64,000 nucleotides of DNA, taken from Chrysomallon squamiferum (Eukaryota; Mollusca; Gastropoda; Neomphalida; Peltospiridae). The stretch is from assembly GCA_012295275.1 (NCBI GenBank), contig CM022669.1, positions 7,622,489-7,686,488 of the forward strand. Reading direction: 5' to 3'. The translations under genes and the position numbers were made by a program. The notes beneath the pieces were generated by a model that did not search any database, had not been told where the DNA came from, and saw only the letters and a list, made by a program, of their open reading frames with translations. Shown here in pieces: positions 11,921-26,255 of the stretch; positions within the stretch are counted from its first letter, which is position 1; each line of letters begins with the position of its first letter.

Positions 11921-13289
11921 AATCTGTTTGGGGGGGGGTGTTTCTTTTTTAATTCTTTATATTTTCTTTAATTTTATTGGCAATGGTACAGTTTACAAAA
12001 TATAAATACAAGGAACAAAAACAGAAAATACTCACAGAATGTATAACAATTATTTACAAAAAACACATGGGATATTTCACAACAGAGCTCCTTTTTTACC
12101 TGATTGATATATCTGCATGGTTATATTAAATATACATTATTATAGATACATTTAAAAACCAGTTGATTAAAACAACTTTAATTAAAAAACGAAAAAAGAA
12201 AACTGAGACAAGGAATACTTATTCAATGGCTTCTAGAACCGCAACCAAGAGGCACCACTTTTTAATATGATCCTCCCCTTGCAAATTTATTTGTGATATT
12301 ATTTTTTCTATCATATAATAATTTTTTTACCATGGCTATCTATAATGCTTGTGTAGCTAACACTTCACGATCATTTCCTTGTTCAAAATCTGTTTCAGAA
12401 CATGTTTTACCAATTAAATTACACACACACACGCACACACATGCACGCACACACACAGAGAGAATGTATGTATGAGAATAAAATAATACTTTCATAAAGC
12501 CTTTGTTGTTGTTTTTGTTTTGTGTTGTGCTGTTGTTTGTTTTGTTTTGTTTGGGGGTGGGGCGTGTGGGGGCCATTTTATTTTATATTAATTTTATTTT
12601 ATTTTGGTGTTTTATCTTTCGTTGAAATCGTTAACAACAAATGCTTTTTCTTCTTCTTACTTTTTTTTATTCTTTCGTGCTTTCTTTTATTCTTTCTTTC
12701 CTTTTTTTTTTTTTTTTTTTTTTTAAAAATATCCCCTACATAACGATGCTTACTTATTATGAGTGGTGCACAGTTGAGCCAGCTTACGTCTGCTTTCTCG
12801 TTCACTTAATCCGTCAATGCGTACTTTTTTCCCTGAGAAAAAACAGTATCAATATGATCCGCATATTTGCAATTTATGGGGAGGGGAGGCATTACTTGGT
12901 TTGTTTTTTCCACCTCAGATTTTAATTAATACCTGAAAACCAACGTTTTTCTTTAGTCATGACAACATCACAGGTACAGGGGTGACTGATTTCTTCTCGT
13001 TTCTTTCAGACTTGTCAGAAAGAGAAAAAAAAAATGCTTTCATTCATCTCTACCTTTACAAATGCTTTATGAAAGTATTATTTTATTCTCATACATACTT
13101 TGTTGCTAACTATGATAAATCACTCAAAATAGACAAAATAATAAACTTAATAACTCTCTCTCTCTTTCTGTGTGTGTGTGTGTGTGTTCGCATGAGGGTG
13201 TGTGTGCGTTAAATTGGTAATTAGTCTTCCCTTACAAAGACAGTACTTAATAAAATGATGTTTTATCATTATTGGCTAGTTTTATACAA
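11488..13289. other. Spacer between TIR-RHIM copy 2 and MPP10
   Basis: No gene recognised. It contains the 3' duplicated flank (to about 11920), an AC-rich block at 12420-12455, poly-T runs, the fragment at 12748-12873 shared with 5682-5805, and an inverted repeat (12407-12502 and 13063-13220) immediately before MPP10. Confidence 0.7.
12407..13220. repeat. Imperfect inverted repeat upstream of MPP10
   Basis: The left arm 12407-12502 (ttaccaattaaatt, AC-rich tract, gagaataaaataatac, tttcataaagc) is matched in reverse complement by 13063-13220 (gctttatgaaagtattat, tattctcatacata, about 60 extra bases, GT-rich tract, aattggtaa). About 560 bp separate the arms. It could be a degraded foldback or MITE-type element. 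Confidence 0.7.
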
Positions 13290-16200
13290 ATGGTTAGCAG
13301 TGCGCTTGAAACGTGGAAGAATCACAAACAAGGAAGAACGAGAATGGCAGACTCCGTGGAGAAACTCATGACAAAAGCTATTGACCAATATTTAAAATTA
13401 TATCAAAATCCTGAAGATTTTTTCAGGTAATATACGCTTTTTAACACATATATAGAATAATTAACTTCCTATTAAATGCTTTTAATTTTATTAATCTGCT
13501 CTGTACATTAAAAAGATAAACTATGCTTATTTAAAGCTGATATTTATTATATGATAATAATGCAGCATGTTTCATGTTATCTCTGATCTCAAGACAAGAG
13601 ACTAAGCTAAAGTGGTAACTAAGTAATAGAACGGGAGAGGTAGACAAGAATGGCACTTGCTGACACGTGTGTGTGTGTGTGTGCACGTGTGTGTGTGTGC
13701 GTGCGTGCGTGCGCGTGTATGTGTATGATTGTCAAGTACTGATTAACTGTTTTACTTTAGTTTAAGATTAGTAAATATATTCTAAATATCTGACACCTTT
13801 AAACCTAAACTGCTAAAGATTATCTATCCTTTTATAATTAATTTCCTAAATTTTTCTTTTCTTAAATTACACAACAGACACTACCGAACACATACCCACT
13901 CATATTCATAAAACACTGTGGTCATGCTGCAGTCAGAAATGTTAAAAATAAGTACAATATTTATGTTTTTCAATTATAATTAATTTTACTTTGTAGTGTA
14001 AACAAGAAGTTGGCTACTGGTTTAAGAAACACAACCAAGTCAATATATGAAATAAACAAAACCCAGAACTTGGTTCCAAAAGTTGGTTTACCAGAACTCA
14101 TCATTAAGAATTTTGATGATGAACAAATCTGGCAGCAGCTTGAACTGAGAAATGATTCATCAGTCCCGAATTTATTAAATGATGTTGCCAGGATTGTTGC
14201 CAGTACAGATACACTAACTTTTGAGGCATGCAGATCAAAAGATCATGAAAATAAAATTAAAATTGCCACCAATGGAAACATTTCTGATGGTGATGTTCCT
14301 GATTCAAATGTTGATTCAGAATCGGACACAGACACAGAACTGACACGAATCAGAAATCGCATCTCAGAAATAGAAAATGATGTCACTGAGGGTCAAGGAT
14401 CAGATAGTGAATTAGACTTCGACTTTAATGTGGATGATGATGTTGATATGAATGATGATGATGATGATGATGGTGATAGAGATGAAGAGAGAATGCATGA
14501 TGATGAGGGGGAAGAGGAAGAGTTAGAATCGGAGAAGAAGCAGAAGAAGAAAATATCATATAAAAGTGAGGTAGATGACAAGTTCTTCAAGCTGTCAGAA
14601 CTGGAAAACTTCCTGGATGCTGAAGATGCAAAAGAAGAACGAAGACAGAGAAGAGAAAGGCAAGGAGGTGATGGTAATGATGAAAATGACGATGTAGAAG
14701 ATGATGAGGATGATATTGATATGTTTCAAAACATGTCATCATCAGATGAAGAGGTAAGTAAACCACATTTATTTCAGTGGAATAAATAACCTAAATGGCA
14801 ACTTTTCCTTTAATTTATTAAATTAAAAAATATATATTATTATTATTATTTATCTTCACCATTATTGCATTTGACTGGGAATAAGTCCAGGGAATAAAAA
14901 GCTTTTTGATGAACAGTTCAGTATCAAATAAAGGGAACTGACTCAGAAAATAAAACAACAGGAAAAGGTGTTCATATTCTCCTACACTGTGCGTTTTTTA
15001 CTTAGATCCCTGGGGCAGTGGTTTTTCTTCTTTTTTTCTCTCCTTTTATTTCCATTATTATAATTTATATATTATGATTTTTTTGGGGTAGCCTGGCATA
15101 TTCACAGATTTGATCATGATTGTTAAAAGTGAAAAATCAAGGTGGACTTATTCACAAACCTATTCCAAATCAGTAAATCAGATACATAGTATCATAACAT
15201 AGTCTGTCAAGCTATTATATTTGTCTTCAATATATCATGTTGTTTGCAGGAAGGTACAGCAAGGAATTTGAAATATGAAGATTTTTTTTACCCTCCTGAT
15301 GAAGATGAGAGTTCTAAAGACAAAGTAGAAACTTCAGAAAAAACATCAAAGAAAAATGTTTCCTTCAGCAAAGATGTGGAAGAGTAATTTTATTTTTATT
15401 TCTAACTCTCGGTATACCCTCACACTGAATAGAAATTATGTGATATATTGCAGAATTGTGGGATGAGCTCTGAAAATTGTCCGAGAACACTGACATGAAA
15501 GTTAACTGTCATTTTTATAGAGTAATTTTCTTTTTTCTGAAAAATAAAAAAAATAAAAAATAAAGATCTAACCCTTTATAAACTTTGTATTTATTATGAT
15601 TATTATTATTATTATTATTATTTCATTTTTGTTTTAGAAATAAAGGTGTAAAAGATAAAAAACAAGAAAATCCATTTGATTCTGATAGTGATGGTGAAGA
15701 TGTTACCAACGTCATTGGTGGCAAGAAAGAAAACAGTCTGTCTTCTTATGAAAAACGTCAACAAAAGGTTTTTCCTATTTTACTTTCCAGTTCTAGATAT
15801 AGATCTTTTTTCATAAATTAATTGTTGTTTGTTAGACGCACAGGGAGAATAGCAATATGAAATGTGTTTGTACAGAGAGATGCAAGAACTAAGCACTGAA
15901 TCCTGAAACTGAAGGAGCTTGCTTCAAGTTGTATTAGTGGAATGAAAAAAACCTGTTACATGTTTCTGTGTAGACACTAGATATAATTTCTTTAAACAGC
16001 TAATACAGATTATTTTTCTTTCTTCTTATTTGTAATTTGTTTTTCAATTTTTTTTTTCAGTTTTTAAGACTGTGATTGCAGATAAAATGTAATTTATATA
16101 AATCTTTTACTTGGTTTTATATATTTATATTCAAAATTTATTTAAAGTTGAAGGCAAAGATAGCCAAGATGGAAGATGCCAGTCTGTTGGAGAAACCATG

Positions 16201-19200
16201 GCAACTGTCTGGAGAGGTGATAGCCAAGGCAAGACCAGAAAACAGCTTGTTGGAGGAGTTCGTTCAGTTCGAACATACAACAAGACCAGGTAGGTCATTC
16301 AAAAATAAAATAAACAAAGTGAAATAAAATACTGAAAACATTCATATTATTATTTATTTCTTTTTGAGAAAATTGTTTTATTTATTCTGAAAATGTTTAT
16401 GGTTTTTCAAACTAATTACTGACAATAGTTGATTAATATAATTTATATGTTTTGCTTGGAAGTTGGGGGGGAGTCTGATCTGACCAGAACTGGAAAATAG
16501 ATACGATAGTGTTTCCACTTTATTTATCAACTGCTTTACTAATGGCAATCATGTAATCTCTTCGCAGATACTGAGTGGTTCATATTTCATTATTTGTCAT
16601 TTTTATTTTAATTTTAATTATAGCTCCAGTAATTACAGAAGAGACCACTAAAAGTTTAGAAGAGATCGTCAAGCAAAGAATTAAAGATCAAGTAAGTTAA
16701 TATCAGCATCACATTTACTGCCATTGCATGTTAATGTGTACGTGAGTTTGTGTTTGTGTGTCCTGTTTTGATTAGTAATGAAGTGTAATAACAAAATAAG
16801 GTGGGTATTTTTAAAAATATGTTTGCTGCCACTTTTCTGATGTCACCACATAGACAGCAGCTGATTTTTGTCAAGTGTTGTCAGAAAAATATACAACTAC
16901 GTGAACAGTGACACCACCACAGATTAAAATGACAGCATTTGGGTATTTTGTAATAGTGTTATTTTACTGACATACTTTGATACACGAGTTATGATAAAAT
17001 AATAATCTATTTGTGTAGTCCTGGGATGATGTTGAACGTAAAGAGAGGAAAAAAGAGGATCCATTTGAATACAAGAAAAAACTAACACTGGACATGGAGA
17101 AAAGTAAGATGTCTCTGGGCGAGATCTACGAACAGGAATATCTCAAACAACAACAGGTTATTATCATTATTATCACTATTATCACTATCATCATCATCAT
17201 CATCATTACAGTTATTGTTACTGTTATATTTTTTACATTGGGAATAATTGTGATACATTTTACCATTATAGAAATATATTGCTTGTTATCTTTATTAGAA
17301 ATATAAAAATATATAGTATGTTTTACATTAGTATTATTTAATATATTTAGAAGTATTGGATGCATTTTATCATTTTTTTTTTTTTTATTTGAATCTTGTA
17401 TTAATAATAAATAAAATAATATAAACAAAACTATACAGTGATTGATTTAATTTACCATTATTAAAATATATTTGTTATAAATTTAGCACTGAATTATTTT
17501 ATTTGAAATATATTTCAGTCAAAATCGTCAGTTTAAAATTAACCAAATAAATTTTTTTTACGGATTTAGTTGAAAATAAGTTAATATCTGAGTACTAATA
17601 CTGTACAGTAATTTATTAAGATTAAACAATATGTACATATGTTATTAAGAACTTAATGTGAAGACTGGAATGTTTTGGGTTTTTTTTCATTTAAATACAT
17701 CAATAAATCGTTAAATCAATAAGTCGTTAAAAAATATTTTTGACAGTAGAAATAAAATAATATTTTAGAACTGTATCTAAACCTGATTTACTGTGAAAAC
17801 TAAGATCAATTTATATAAAAAAAAAAATAGTAATTGTTTTATATTTAAAAAACAAATAGGTATTACAAAATAAATATAAAATATATATAAGATGATTTTA
17901 AGTCTTGTTTTATGTTATAGAAAGAAGAAGAAGACAAAAAGGATCCACAACATGAAGACATTAAAAAGATGATGACGTCATTGTTTTTAAAACTCGATGC
18001 CCTCAGCAACTTTCACTACACCCCGAAACAGGTTTTCTGTTTACTACTTTGCTTTTGTCTGCAAACAACTTAGAACTAATGTGGTCTAACCCTCAGAACA
18101 GTGATATTGAGATCATCAATACTGAAATTATTAAATTACCTTTTAAAAAAAAAAAAAAAAAAAAAAATATTAAAAAATAATTAATGCTCACAAGATTGCT
18201 CATGAATCCAGTTAAAGGTGTTGAACAATTCAGGTATTGATGGAGCTTATCAGAATCTATTTCTTATTTCTTTATGGTGTGACTATTCTGTTTTCAGACT
18301 GCACATTTACTGTTTTATTATTTGGTAAATTTTAGTGTCAAAAATATGTGTTAAAATATTATTTTTTGTCAAAATAAAACAATATTAAAAATTTCACTCT
18401 TACATTTTTGGTAATAATATTGGTACATGCAGACAGTCAGAATGTATTATGTAAACTTTAGTCTATTTTAGGAGTGCTATAATCAGCCTATATATACTTT
18501 GTTCATTTTAAATTAAAATTATACATTCAAATGATAGTTTTATATTGTTTTAAATTTTACCTGTGGTTTTACTAACAAGTCATCTTAATATATTTTGCAT
18601 ATTTGTGATTGTTACGAGTCTAGATACATTTCTTTATTAAAATATGTCACCACCAGTAAGCATTATGCCTGAAAATCATTTATACTTTTTTTTAATTGAC
18701 CTTTGTTCAGAATTAAAATTTTGTTAATTTTCAGTCTGTTCCTGAAGTGAAGATTGTGTCGAATCTGCCTTCTATAGTGATGGAGGAGGTAGCTCCTGTC
18801 AGTGTCAGTGATGCTACACTCCTTGCGCCGGAGGAGATTCAAGTAAGCATTTATTAATAAAGCACTTAAATAATCAAACATTTAAAATGTTCAAAAACTT
18901 GTAATTTTCTTACATTTAATACTTTTCTGGTAAAAACAAACATTTTTAATTAATTTTTTTTTTTTTTAAACTCTGCCACAATTTTAATATCACTGGTAAA
19001 TTTATTTACAATTATATTAAAACTGTATAAGAAGTATATTATTTTAATGGCAGTCAAATTCAGTTATAAAATTTAATTCCAGCAGAAAATAATAAAATAA
19101 AATATTGTTTATTATGAAAAGGGTAACATTGTAAAGCATTGAGATCCACATTACATAACAAAAAATCTAAAATAATGGGAAAAGAAAATCAGGGAATAAC

Positions 19201-20097
19201 AATACATTTTATATAAATTTGATTTCAGGAAAAGCAGAAGGGAGAAGTAAAAGGCAAACTAGAGAAGTCTGACGTGGATCGCAGGAGAGAAAGAAGAAAG
19301 AAGAAGACCATGAAAAGGCTGAGAAGGATTGAGAAAGAGAAAAGAGAAAAGCTTGTAGAGAAAATGAAGCCTGGTCTTGGTAACAAATACAGCAAAGAGA
19401 AAGCTCTCAAAGACTTGGAGAAACAGTCCAAACTGTCCAAGAACGTTACTGTCATTAAAGTATGTTTATTCCTTCTTTTTCTTCTCCTCTAATTCCATCT
19501 TTATATTCTTGGTTTAAAGCACATTTGAGGAATTTATTTGGTTCTTTTATTTTTGAAGGATTGTTGAAGTTGTTCTTTTATATTTTTTAATTAATTTTAT
19601 TTGGGTGGGAGTAATTCGAGGGTGGTGATGTGAAACTGAAATTATAATAAAAATAAAGAATTTATAGTCCTGTCTCAGTTTCTTGGTTTATACTCCTCAT
19701 TAACAACTGCTAGAAATAATGCACTGAATAATAGCCAGAAGTTCCTCTTTTTGTTAAACAAGATTTTAATTTTCTATTAACAGATTGCTTGTTTTTGTTT
19801 CTTAAAAAAGATTTTTCAGTTGAGATGAATCTGAATATTGTACGTTCTCACAGTGTTATCAGAAGAAAAATTATTATTTAATAAATAACAGAATTTGGAA
19901 ACAGAAATTAAAGTAATTTCTAGTAATATTGCTTATCTTAATTATTTCAGGAAAACGGATTCAAAAAGAATGTTGGCTCATCAACAGCATTTTTCACTCA
20001 GCTGCAGGAAGAAGTAACCTCACATATTAACAAGTCAAAGGAAATTAAAAAAAGTAAAAAGAAGGAGAAACCTTCATCTTCAAAACTCAAGTTGTAA
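13290..20097 (+). CDS. MPHOSPH10: U3 small nucleolar ribonucleoprotein MPP10
   Basis: Nucleolar component of the U3 snoRNP/SSU processome needed for 18S rRNA processing. Exons: 13290-13426, 13997-14753, 15250-15383, 15638-15767, 16148-16289, 16624-16691, 17019-17156, 17921-18031, 18735-18842, 19229-19459, 19951-20097; total 2103 nt, 700 aa (human 681). All junction phases agree. Family landmarks: [15 protein letters not shown] early in exon 2; a long acidic D/E region at 14280-14750; the core from [10 protein letters not shown] and RPENSLLEE through PVITEETT and [37 protein letters not shown], and [19 protein letters not shown]; and a basic K/R-rich C-terminus ending KLKL. The start ATG at 13290 begins an N-terminus ([10 protein letters not shown]) less conserved than the rest; an in-frame ATG follows at 13344. 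Confidence 0.96.
15403..15625 (+). repeat. Fragment in MPP10 intron 3 related to the TIR-RHIM 3' flank
   Basis: Similar to 5820-5870 plus 6195-6360: the shared string gaaattatgtgatatatt, then gagaacactga/agaacactgaaag, tatagag, and ataaactttgtatttatta in the same order. It links MPP10 intron 3 with the spacer downstream of copy 1. Confidence 0.7.
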
Positions 20098-20420
20098 AGT
20101 TTCAGAAAACTTTGTAATGACTTTTTGATTACAGCAAAAATGTTGAGTCATAATTAAAGTGAGATGAAAATGTTTTGTTTGTTTTTGTCTACAAATAATA
20201 TTTTAAGTCTTGTTTGTTATGATACATATAAAACTGAAGAATAAATCTAAAGTTTCATTTATTATAACAATATTAATGATTATAAAGTCTTCACACCAAC
20301 TCTTACACAGAAATGTGAACAAGCTGATAATATTGTTTGTGATTATACACTATTTATTTTTTAAATTTATAGTGTTACAATCACAGTGTCGTGTTTTTTG
20401 TATAACTTAAACATCACAAA
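20098..20420. other. MPP10/HECTD3 convergent 3' interval
   Basis: Only 323 bp separate the two stop codons. AATAAA on the + strand at 20240-20245 can serve MPP10, and TTTATT at 20353-20358 (AATAAA on the - strand) can serve HECTD3. No other gene seen. Confidence 0.7.
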
Positions 20421-23400
20421 TCAGTCTTCCCATGGATTCATGTCTGTGTCTATAGCAATACAGTTGTAGGCAGCATAGCGAATCTTCTCTTCTGCAATTT
20501 TAGCACTGAAAAAAAAATTAAATTTCTTTTAAATGTAAGCCTTGTAACCATCTACATTTCAATATTAATATTAAACGTTTAAGCTGTACAGAAAAACATG
20601 GCTCCACTGTAAAGAAATAATATGTAATTTTGTCTCAGTTAATTACAATGATACTGCATTTGTATAAAGTCAAAAAACTCCAGTTATCACATTGTAATCA
20701 AAAAAAAATTATTTAAAAAAAAAAAAGAGAAAAAAAAGCTGTTGTCAAAAAATTTAAAAATATCATTTTATTCAAATAAATATATACATTTTAAATTTTC
20801 TGTCTATTAATAATTATCCAGATATTTCCATCTATTGATAAACTTTAAATGATTTATGAAAAATTTACACTAAAAAGATTATTAATGTGTTTTCAAGTTA
20901 CTATTTACCCACAAAACAATGAAAAAACTTAGTGAATAGATTTACCTTTTCAAACAAGAAATTTAGAGATTATTCTAAAAGGGTTCACATTCTTGCAAAA
21001 AACTGAAAAACATTATGTTTGCAGTATCTATCTGTATAAAACTTATGTAACACAAACCTTGAATAATATGGTAAATACAGCATATTCCCACAGGTTGAAG
21101 ATTCAGGGAGTGAATCAATTGCATCTCTGAAATGAAATATTAAATACATCATTTTTTTTTTTATATTACATTTGGTGTACATTCTAATGCTGGCATATTT
21201 GGAAGAATGATCATTGCAATTCTTTTGAAAATTAAAATTTATTACAGTTTCAACATGAAGTACATTATAATTAAAATAAGTGAGGATAAAATGCATTTAT
21301 AATTTAATTTCGTTTTTCAAAATATATAATCTGATAAAATAGGTTCACAGATTCAGTTTTTATTACATTCTGCCAAACATTCATTGGCAAAAAATAATAA
21401 ATTATTTAATTTTAAATTGAAAGCACAAAGTTTAGTTTATGTTTTATTTCTGAAATTTTACCCTTTTCCAGATGATATGTAAAGTGGTGCAGGTAGGCGT
21501 CTTCTTCCAGTTACAAATCTCAAAAATCTGCTACGATCTTCATTAGAGAACCTTTTTAGTGCTTCCCAAAGATACTTCACACGAATATCATCCTCTTCCA
21601 AGTCATCATAATGTGCTGAACAGCAGAGTGTGCCAAAATACAATTAGTTTGAACAACTTCTTATCAGTCACTAGCAATTTCAATCGCTGCTAATTAACAA
21701 TGGAAAACGTAATGGTATGTATCTTTCTCAATTAAAAACCTAGATTTTTTTTAAACATTTTCTCATAGCTTCTCTGAAAACAGTGAAAATAACCAGTTTG
21801 GTGATCCTTTCATCCAGAATATTTAATTAAATAAAACATTATAACTGATAATTATCACAGAAAAAATAAACAACAGTCTTACTTGTTTTTCTAAGAGCTT
21901 CTATTGTAATGATGGGCTCCCCACAAACTCTGCTCTCAAGTTCTTGCCAGGGCAGTAAATCAAGAACGGCAACAGGTAAATTTTTCATCAAACCTCGCTT
22001 GATAGCTGCTACCTGTTGATTATATTATAAATATCTGTACACATAACAAAACAGGCAAATAGGATGTATGTTTACAGTTGTTTTTGGTTTTTTTTCGTTT
22101 TTTTTCTTTGTTTTGTTTGCATTTAGGCATCAAAAGAAGGTGTGGAAATGATTTTTTTCTCTCTATCATCTTCTAAAGTAAAATATTATTGCAAATGTTC
22201 AACATTATTCAGTTACATTTGACTGATAAATACTGATTTTCAAAATATTTAAATATTATAAATTTTTGTGTTTTATTTTTTCTATTTTTTATTTGTCAAA
22301 GGTTTAAATATTAACACAAACACACCCACAAAAAATTATCCCAAATCCTTTTGTTTTGTCATTAATATTGCTCTTTTTTTTAATTTACCTTTGTTCAGAA
22401 TATTGTATGAGATTTGACCAGTAACAAATTAAATAATATTTCTAACTCTATACATGGTTTAAAGAACTTTCTCACCTGTTCATCGAATTCTGACATTCTG
22501 ACCTCACGTACTTTGTCACAATATTCTTTGCGATCCTCAAATGAAAGAGGCAGGGGGTTTCCATCTGCATCCATCCGCAACACAACTACACTTCCATCAC
22601 TAAGCAACAAGCTCCAATGACTGGCAACATCCGCAAATTCTTTTTTTTCCATCATCTCCATGTTATTGATCAAATTTACCTATAATTAACATCTCGTAAC
22701 TAATTTAAACACAACTTTTATGGATGCCAATATATGCAGTCCAAATATATTTTGTACATCTTCAAAATGATTGCTTTAGGCCTTTATTTATATTATAGAC
22801 CAAGTCTTTGCAAATGTAAAAGAAATATATATATATAAATGTAATGATTAGTGGAGGCAACCAACTTTTTGAATTCTGAAATAATCACTTTCCATATACA
22901 CAGTACAAGTTAAAATGTAAGAGAAAGAAAATGAAACAATTAAAATATTAGGAAAAATAAATATTTGCAATTAAGTTTTATTTTGTATGTTAAAGAATAT
23001 AATATATTTTCTGGATTAAATTTTTACACCTGAAGAAGGTTGATAACATATTTTCCTTGTCCCAGTATTTAAAAAAATGAACTAAAAGAAGTTCTCTGAC
23101 ATATGTTTTTTTTTTCAGTAGGTGTTTTGGAGATCACAAAAACCAGTACATGCTCACCTCTGCAGCATCAACAGAATTGTAATCATTAGTCCACGTAACT
23201 GTTTCCCCAACCAATTTTTTCCACACAAATCTTGGCAGAGACAAAATCTGAAGAAAAAAATAAAATAAATAACAACATTTTTCTTTAAAAAAGCAAAACG
23301 ATAATTGGCATAAAGAAACTTTTATTTTATTTTTATTATTTTCAATTATTATAGGTTAATTTTATTTTTGAACACACACACATACATTTATATATAGATA

Positions 23401-26204
23401 TAGATCAATAAACTCTGATTATATCTTTAACCTTTAAATGTAACTGAAATTAACGTTCTGAAAGTATAGCTTGGTACTTGAATAAAAATTAATACTGAAT
23501 ACAAAAATGATACAAAATTATTTGTAAATTTACATACTAAGTTTTCTCGTCCCCGGAAACAAGCCCCCATCAACTGGCCAATCCATTCATACTTTTCAAA
23601 GTCAACACACGAGGGATTAGGAATGTAGACATCACAAACAACAGTTCCATCATCATGTCTCTAAGTAACAAATTGTGATAATAAATACGAAAAGTAACAT
23701 TATCTGTTTAGAGTACTTTACTACTCTCTAAGTATGATGTCAAATTACAAATATGAAAGAATTACTTCATGCATGTCCATACACATGCACTCATACTTCC
23801 ACCTATATACACATTTATAGCTAGACTATATGTTTTTCCTGTCACTTCATGTAATAATTTATTACCATATTTGTAGTGAATAAATCCCTATTCTAATTCA
23901 TCGAATACTGTTTCATGTTTGTAAATGTATTTATTTAGGAGTCTGTCTGTAAAGTATCTACGTACTTGGTTTGGTGCTCTGATGAAATATGGCAGTGGCA
24001 TCGGTCCGTCAGCGCTGGTGGGACATAACTCTTCTGCCAAGTCGGACAAACTATCCCGAAACCCACCTCCCTGATCAATGATCCCCTCTGACAAAAACTT
24101 ACATTCCCACCACTGTTCATAGTTAGCTGGAAATCTTTAAGTATTAGTAAAAAGAAACAAAATTATTTGAAATAATTAGGCAGAATACTTATAAATATGT
24201 TGAATCATTTGTATTTCATACAATGAGGATATCAAATGGAAATATACATGAATATGTCAAGTGGTATTTGTAAAATGTATCACAATATAACAACACATTT
24301 ACTGACTAATTGCAAATAACTATATATTGGTTGTTATAGAGATAACACAGATAGTGTTTATTAACTGAAAGTTGTCTTAAGAAAACCCCAGTGATCCTAG
24401 CCCAAGTACAACCTTTCTCCCAACTATTCACACAAAAAGTTTAGAAAATGTAAATCAAAATGTATCTTTGGTGCAGACGTAAATCTACTGGTATCATTAG
24501 TTATATATTTTAACTATTTGAAACTAATGGCAAAGATTAATTATCTTAGTGAATGCGTTACTTAAAAGAGAAAAAATGGAATCATAAACTGATTTACCTG
24601 TAATCTAATGGCTTGGATGACCGATCTCTAGGCTTCAAGCCTTCATAGAGTTGAATAAACACAGTTTGTTTGTTCTGTGGATCCAGGCTAGGGTTGCATC
24701 TGTGTTCCATCGCTGAACGGCGATTTACATAAACTATAGGTTTGTCTGGTGGTCTGAAAACATATTTAATGTATTTTATTCTGACTTTCGATAACTTTCA
24801 AAAGGCATTAGTTATCTTATGAATAAATATTTTAAAATAACTATATTAATCTTTTTTAATCTTTTTATTTATTTTATTTTTTATTATTATTATTGATGTC
24901 TTTGGATTTACAAGAAGAATAAAAATTCTATCTTTACAAAATTTAATATAAATATGTCATATTATTTATACATTTTATTTTTTGTAGATAAAATTGCCCT
25001 AAATTTAATCAACAAATTACACAACTCACTCATTAACTGTTGCTTTAAGGAATATATCAATAAGAGATTGTTTCTTCTTTGACATTCGCAGAAACTGTCG
25101 AATAACCTGAAATTAGAAACTTTTAAACATTACAACATATTTTGGGCGTTTCTTTAAAAATTATCACAAACCATATTTTTATAGAAAACAATATTGCTGA
25201 TATGCATAAACATTTAACCTAAGGTACATTTTGCTCTGCTGACTTTTTAATTTATTATTATTACTATTATTTATATATTTTCTTTTTACTTTTCATTTAT
25301 TTTTATTTTATTATTTTATAAATTTGTTTATGATTTTTTTTAAATATACTTTTTTTTTTCTTTGTTATTTTGTTATTTTTTTATTGTCTTTAAAATAATT
25401 CTTATATTATTATTATTATCTTAGATCAGCCAGTACCTCCAGACATTTGTATGATCCCACAGAAAATTGCCAGGCTGGAACCATGAGATGTAGGACACTA
25501 TCCAGTATTGTTATAAACCTAAACAAAATTGATATGTCTAATTACAACACACACCATGTCTTTTATCATCAGTAACAATTAAATATAAAATATACATGTA
25601 TTAAAGCACTATATTTCATTTCATGGTGATACAAGATTCAAGTTAATTTTATGAAAACAAATGATTGAAGCAAAATTCCATTAAAAAACCCATGTTACAT
25701 CAACTAAAACCACTAAAGATCAAATCAAGTTCACTTCAGATCCATCACTTAAGTATCCTGGTGCATGTCAATAAGAGAGTAAAATGCTCAAAATAAAAAT
25801 ATGGCAAATATTATCTAATGACATACATTCATCCATGCACACATGTGAATTCACTCACAAACATGTACACATGTACAGAGTTAATATGAAACAGGTAGTT
25901 TTTACCTCTGTAAAACAATGGAGCGTCTGTACAGCTGGTCAGGACTATAGGCTTCAAGTATCGGATATCTAACTAGGTTGTCACTTCTGAAGAAATCTCT
26001 GTCGAAACCTAGAGACCTCTCCTCTGTCGATGTTAACTTGATACCTCGTATCCTTGTGTCTATTCCTCCAGCTGTTCATGAAACAAACAGTTAACAGTTT
26101 TTAATGCATGTTAACCAAAACGTATGTCTCACACACACACACACACAAACATAAACACACTCACACACACACACACAAACACAAACACACACACACACAC
26201 ACAC

Positions 26205-26255
<51 letters not shown>

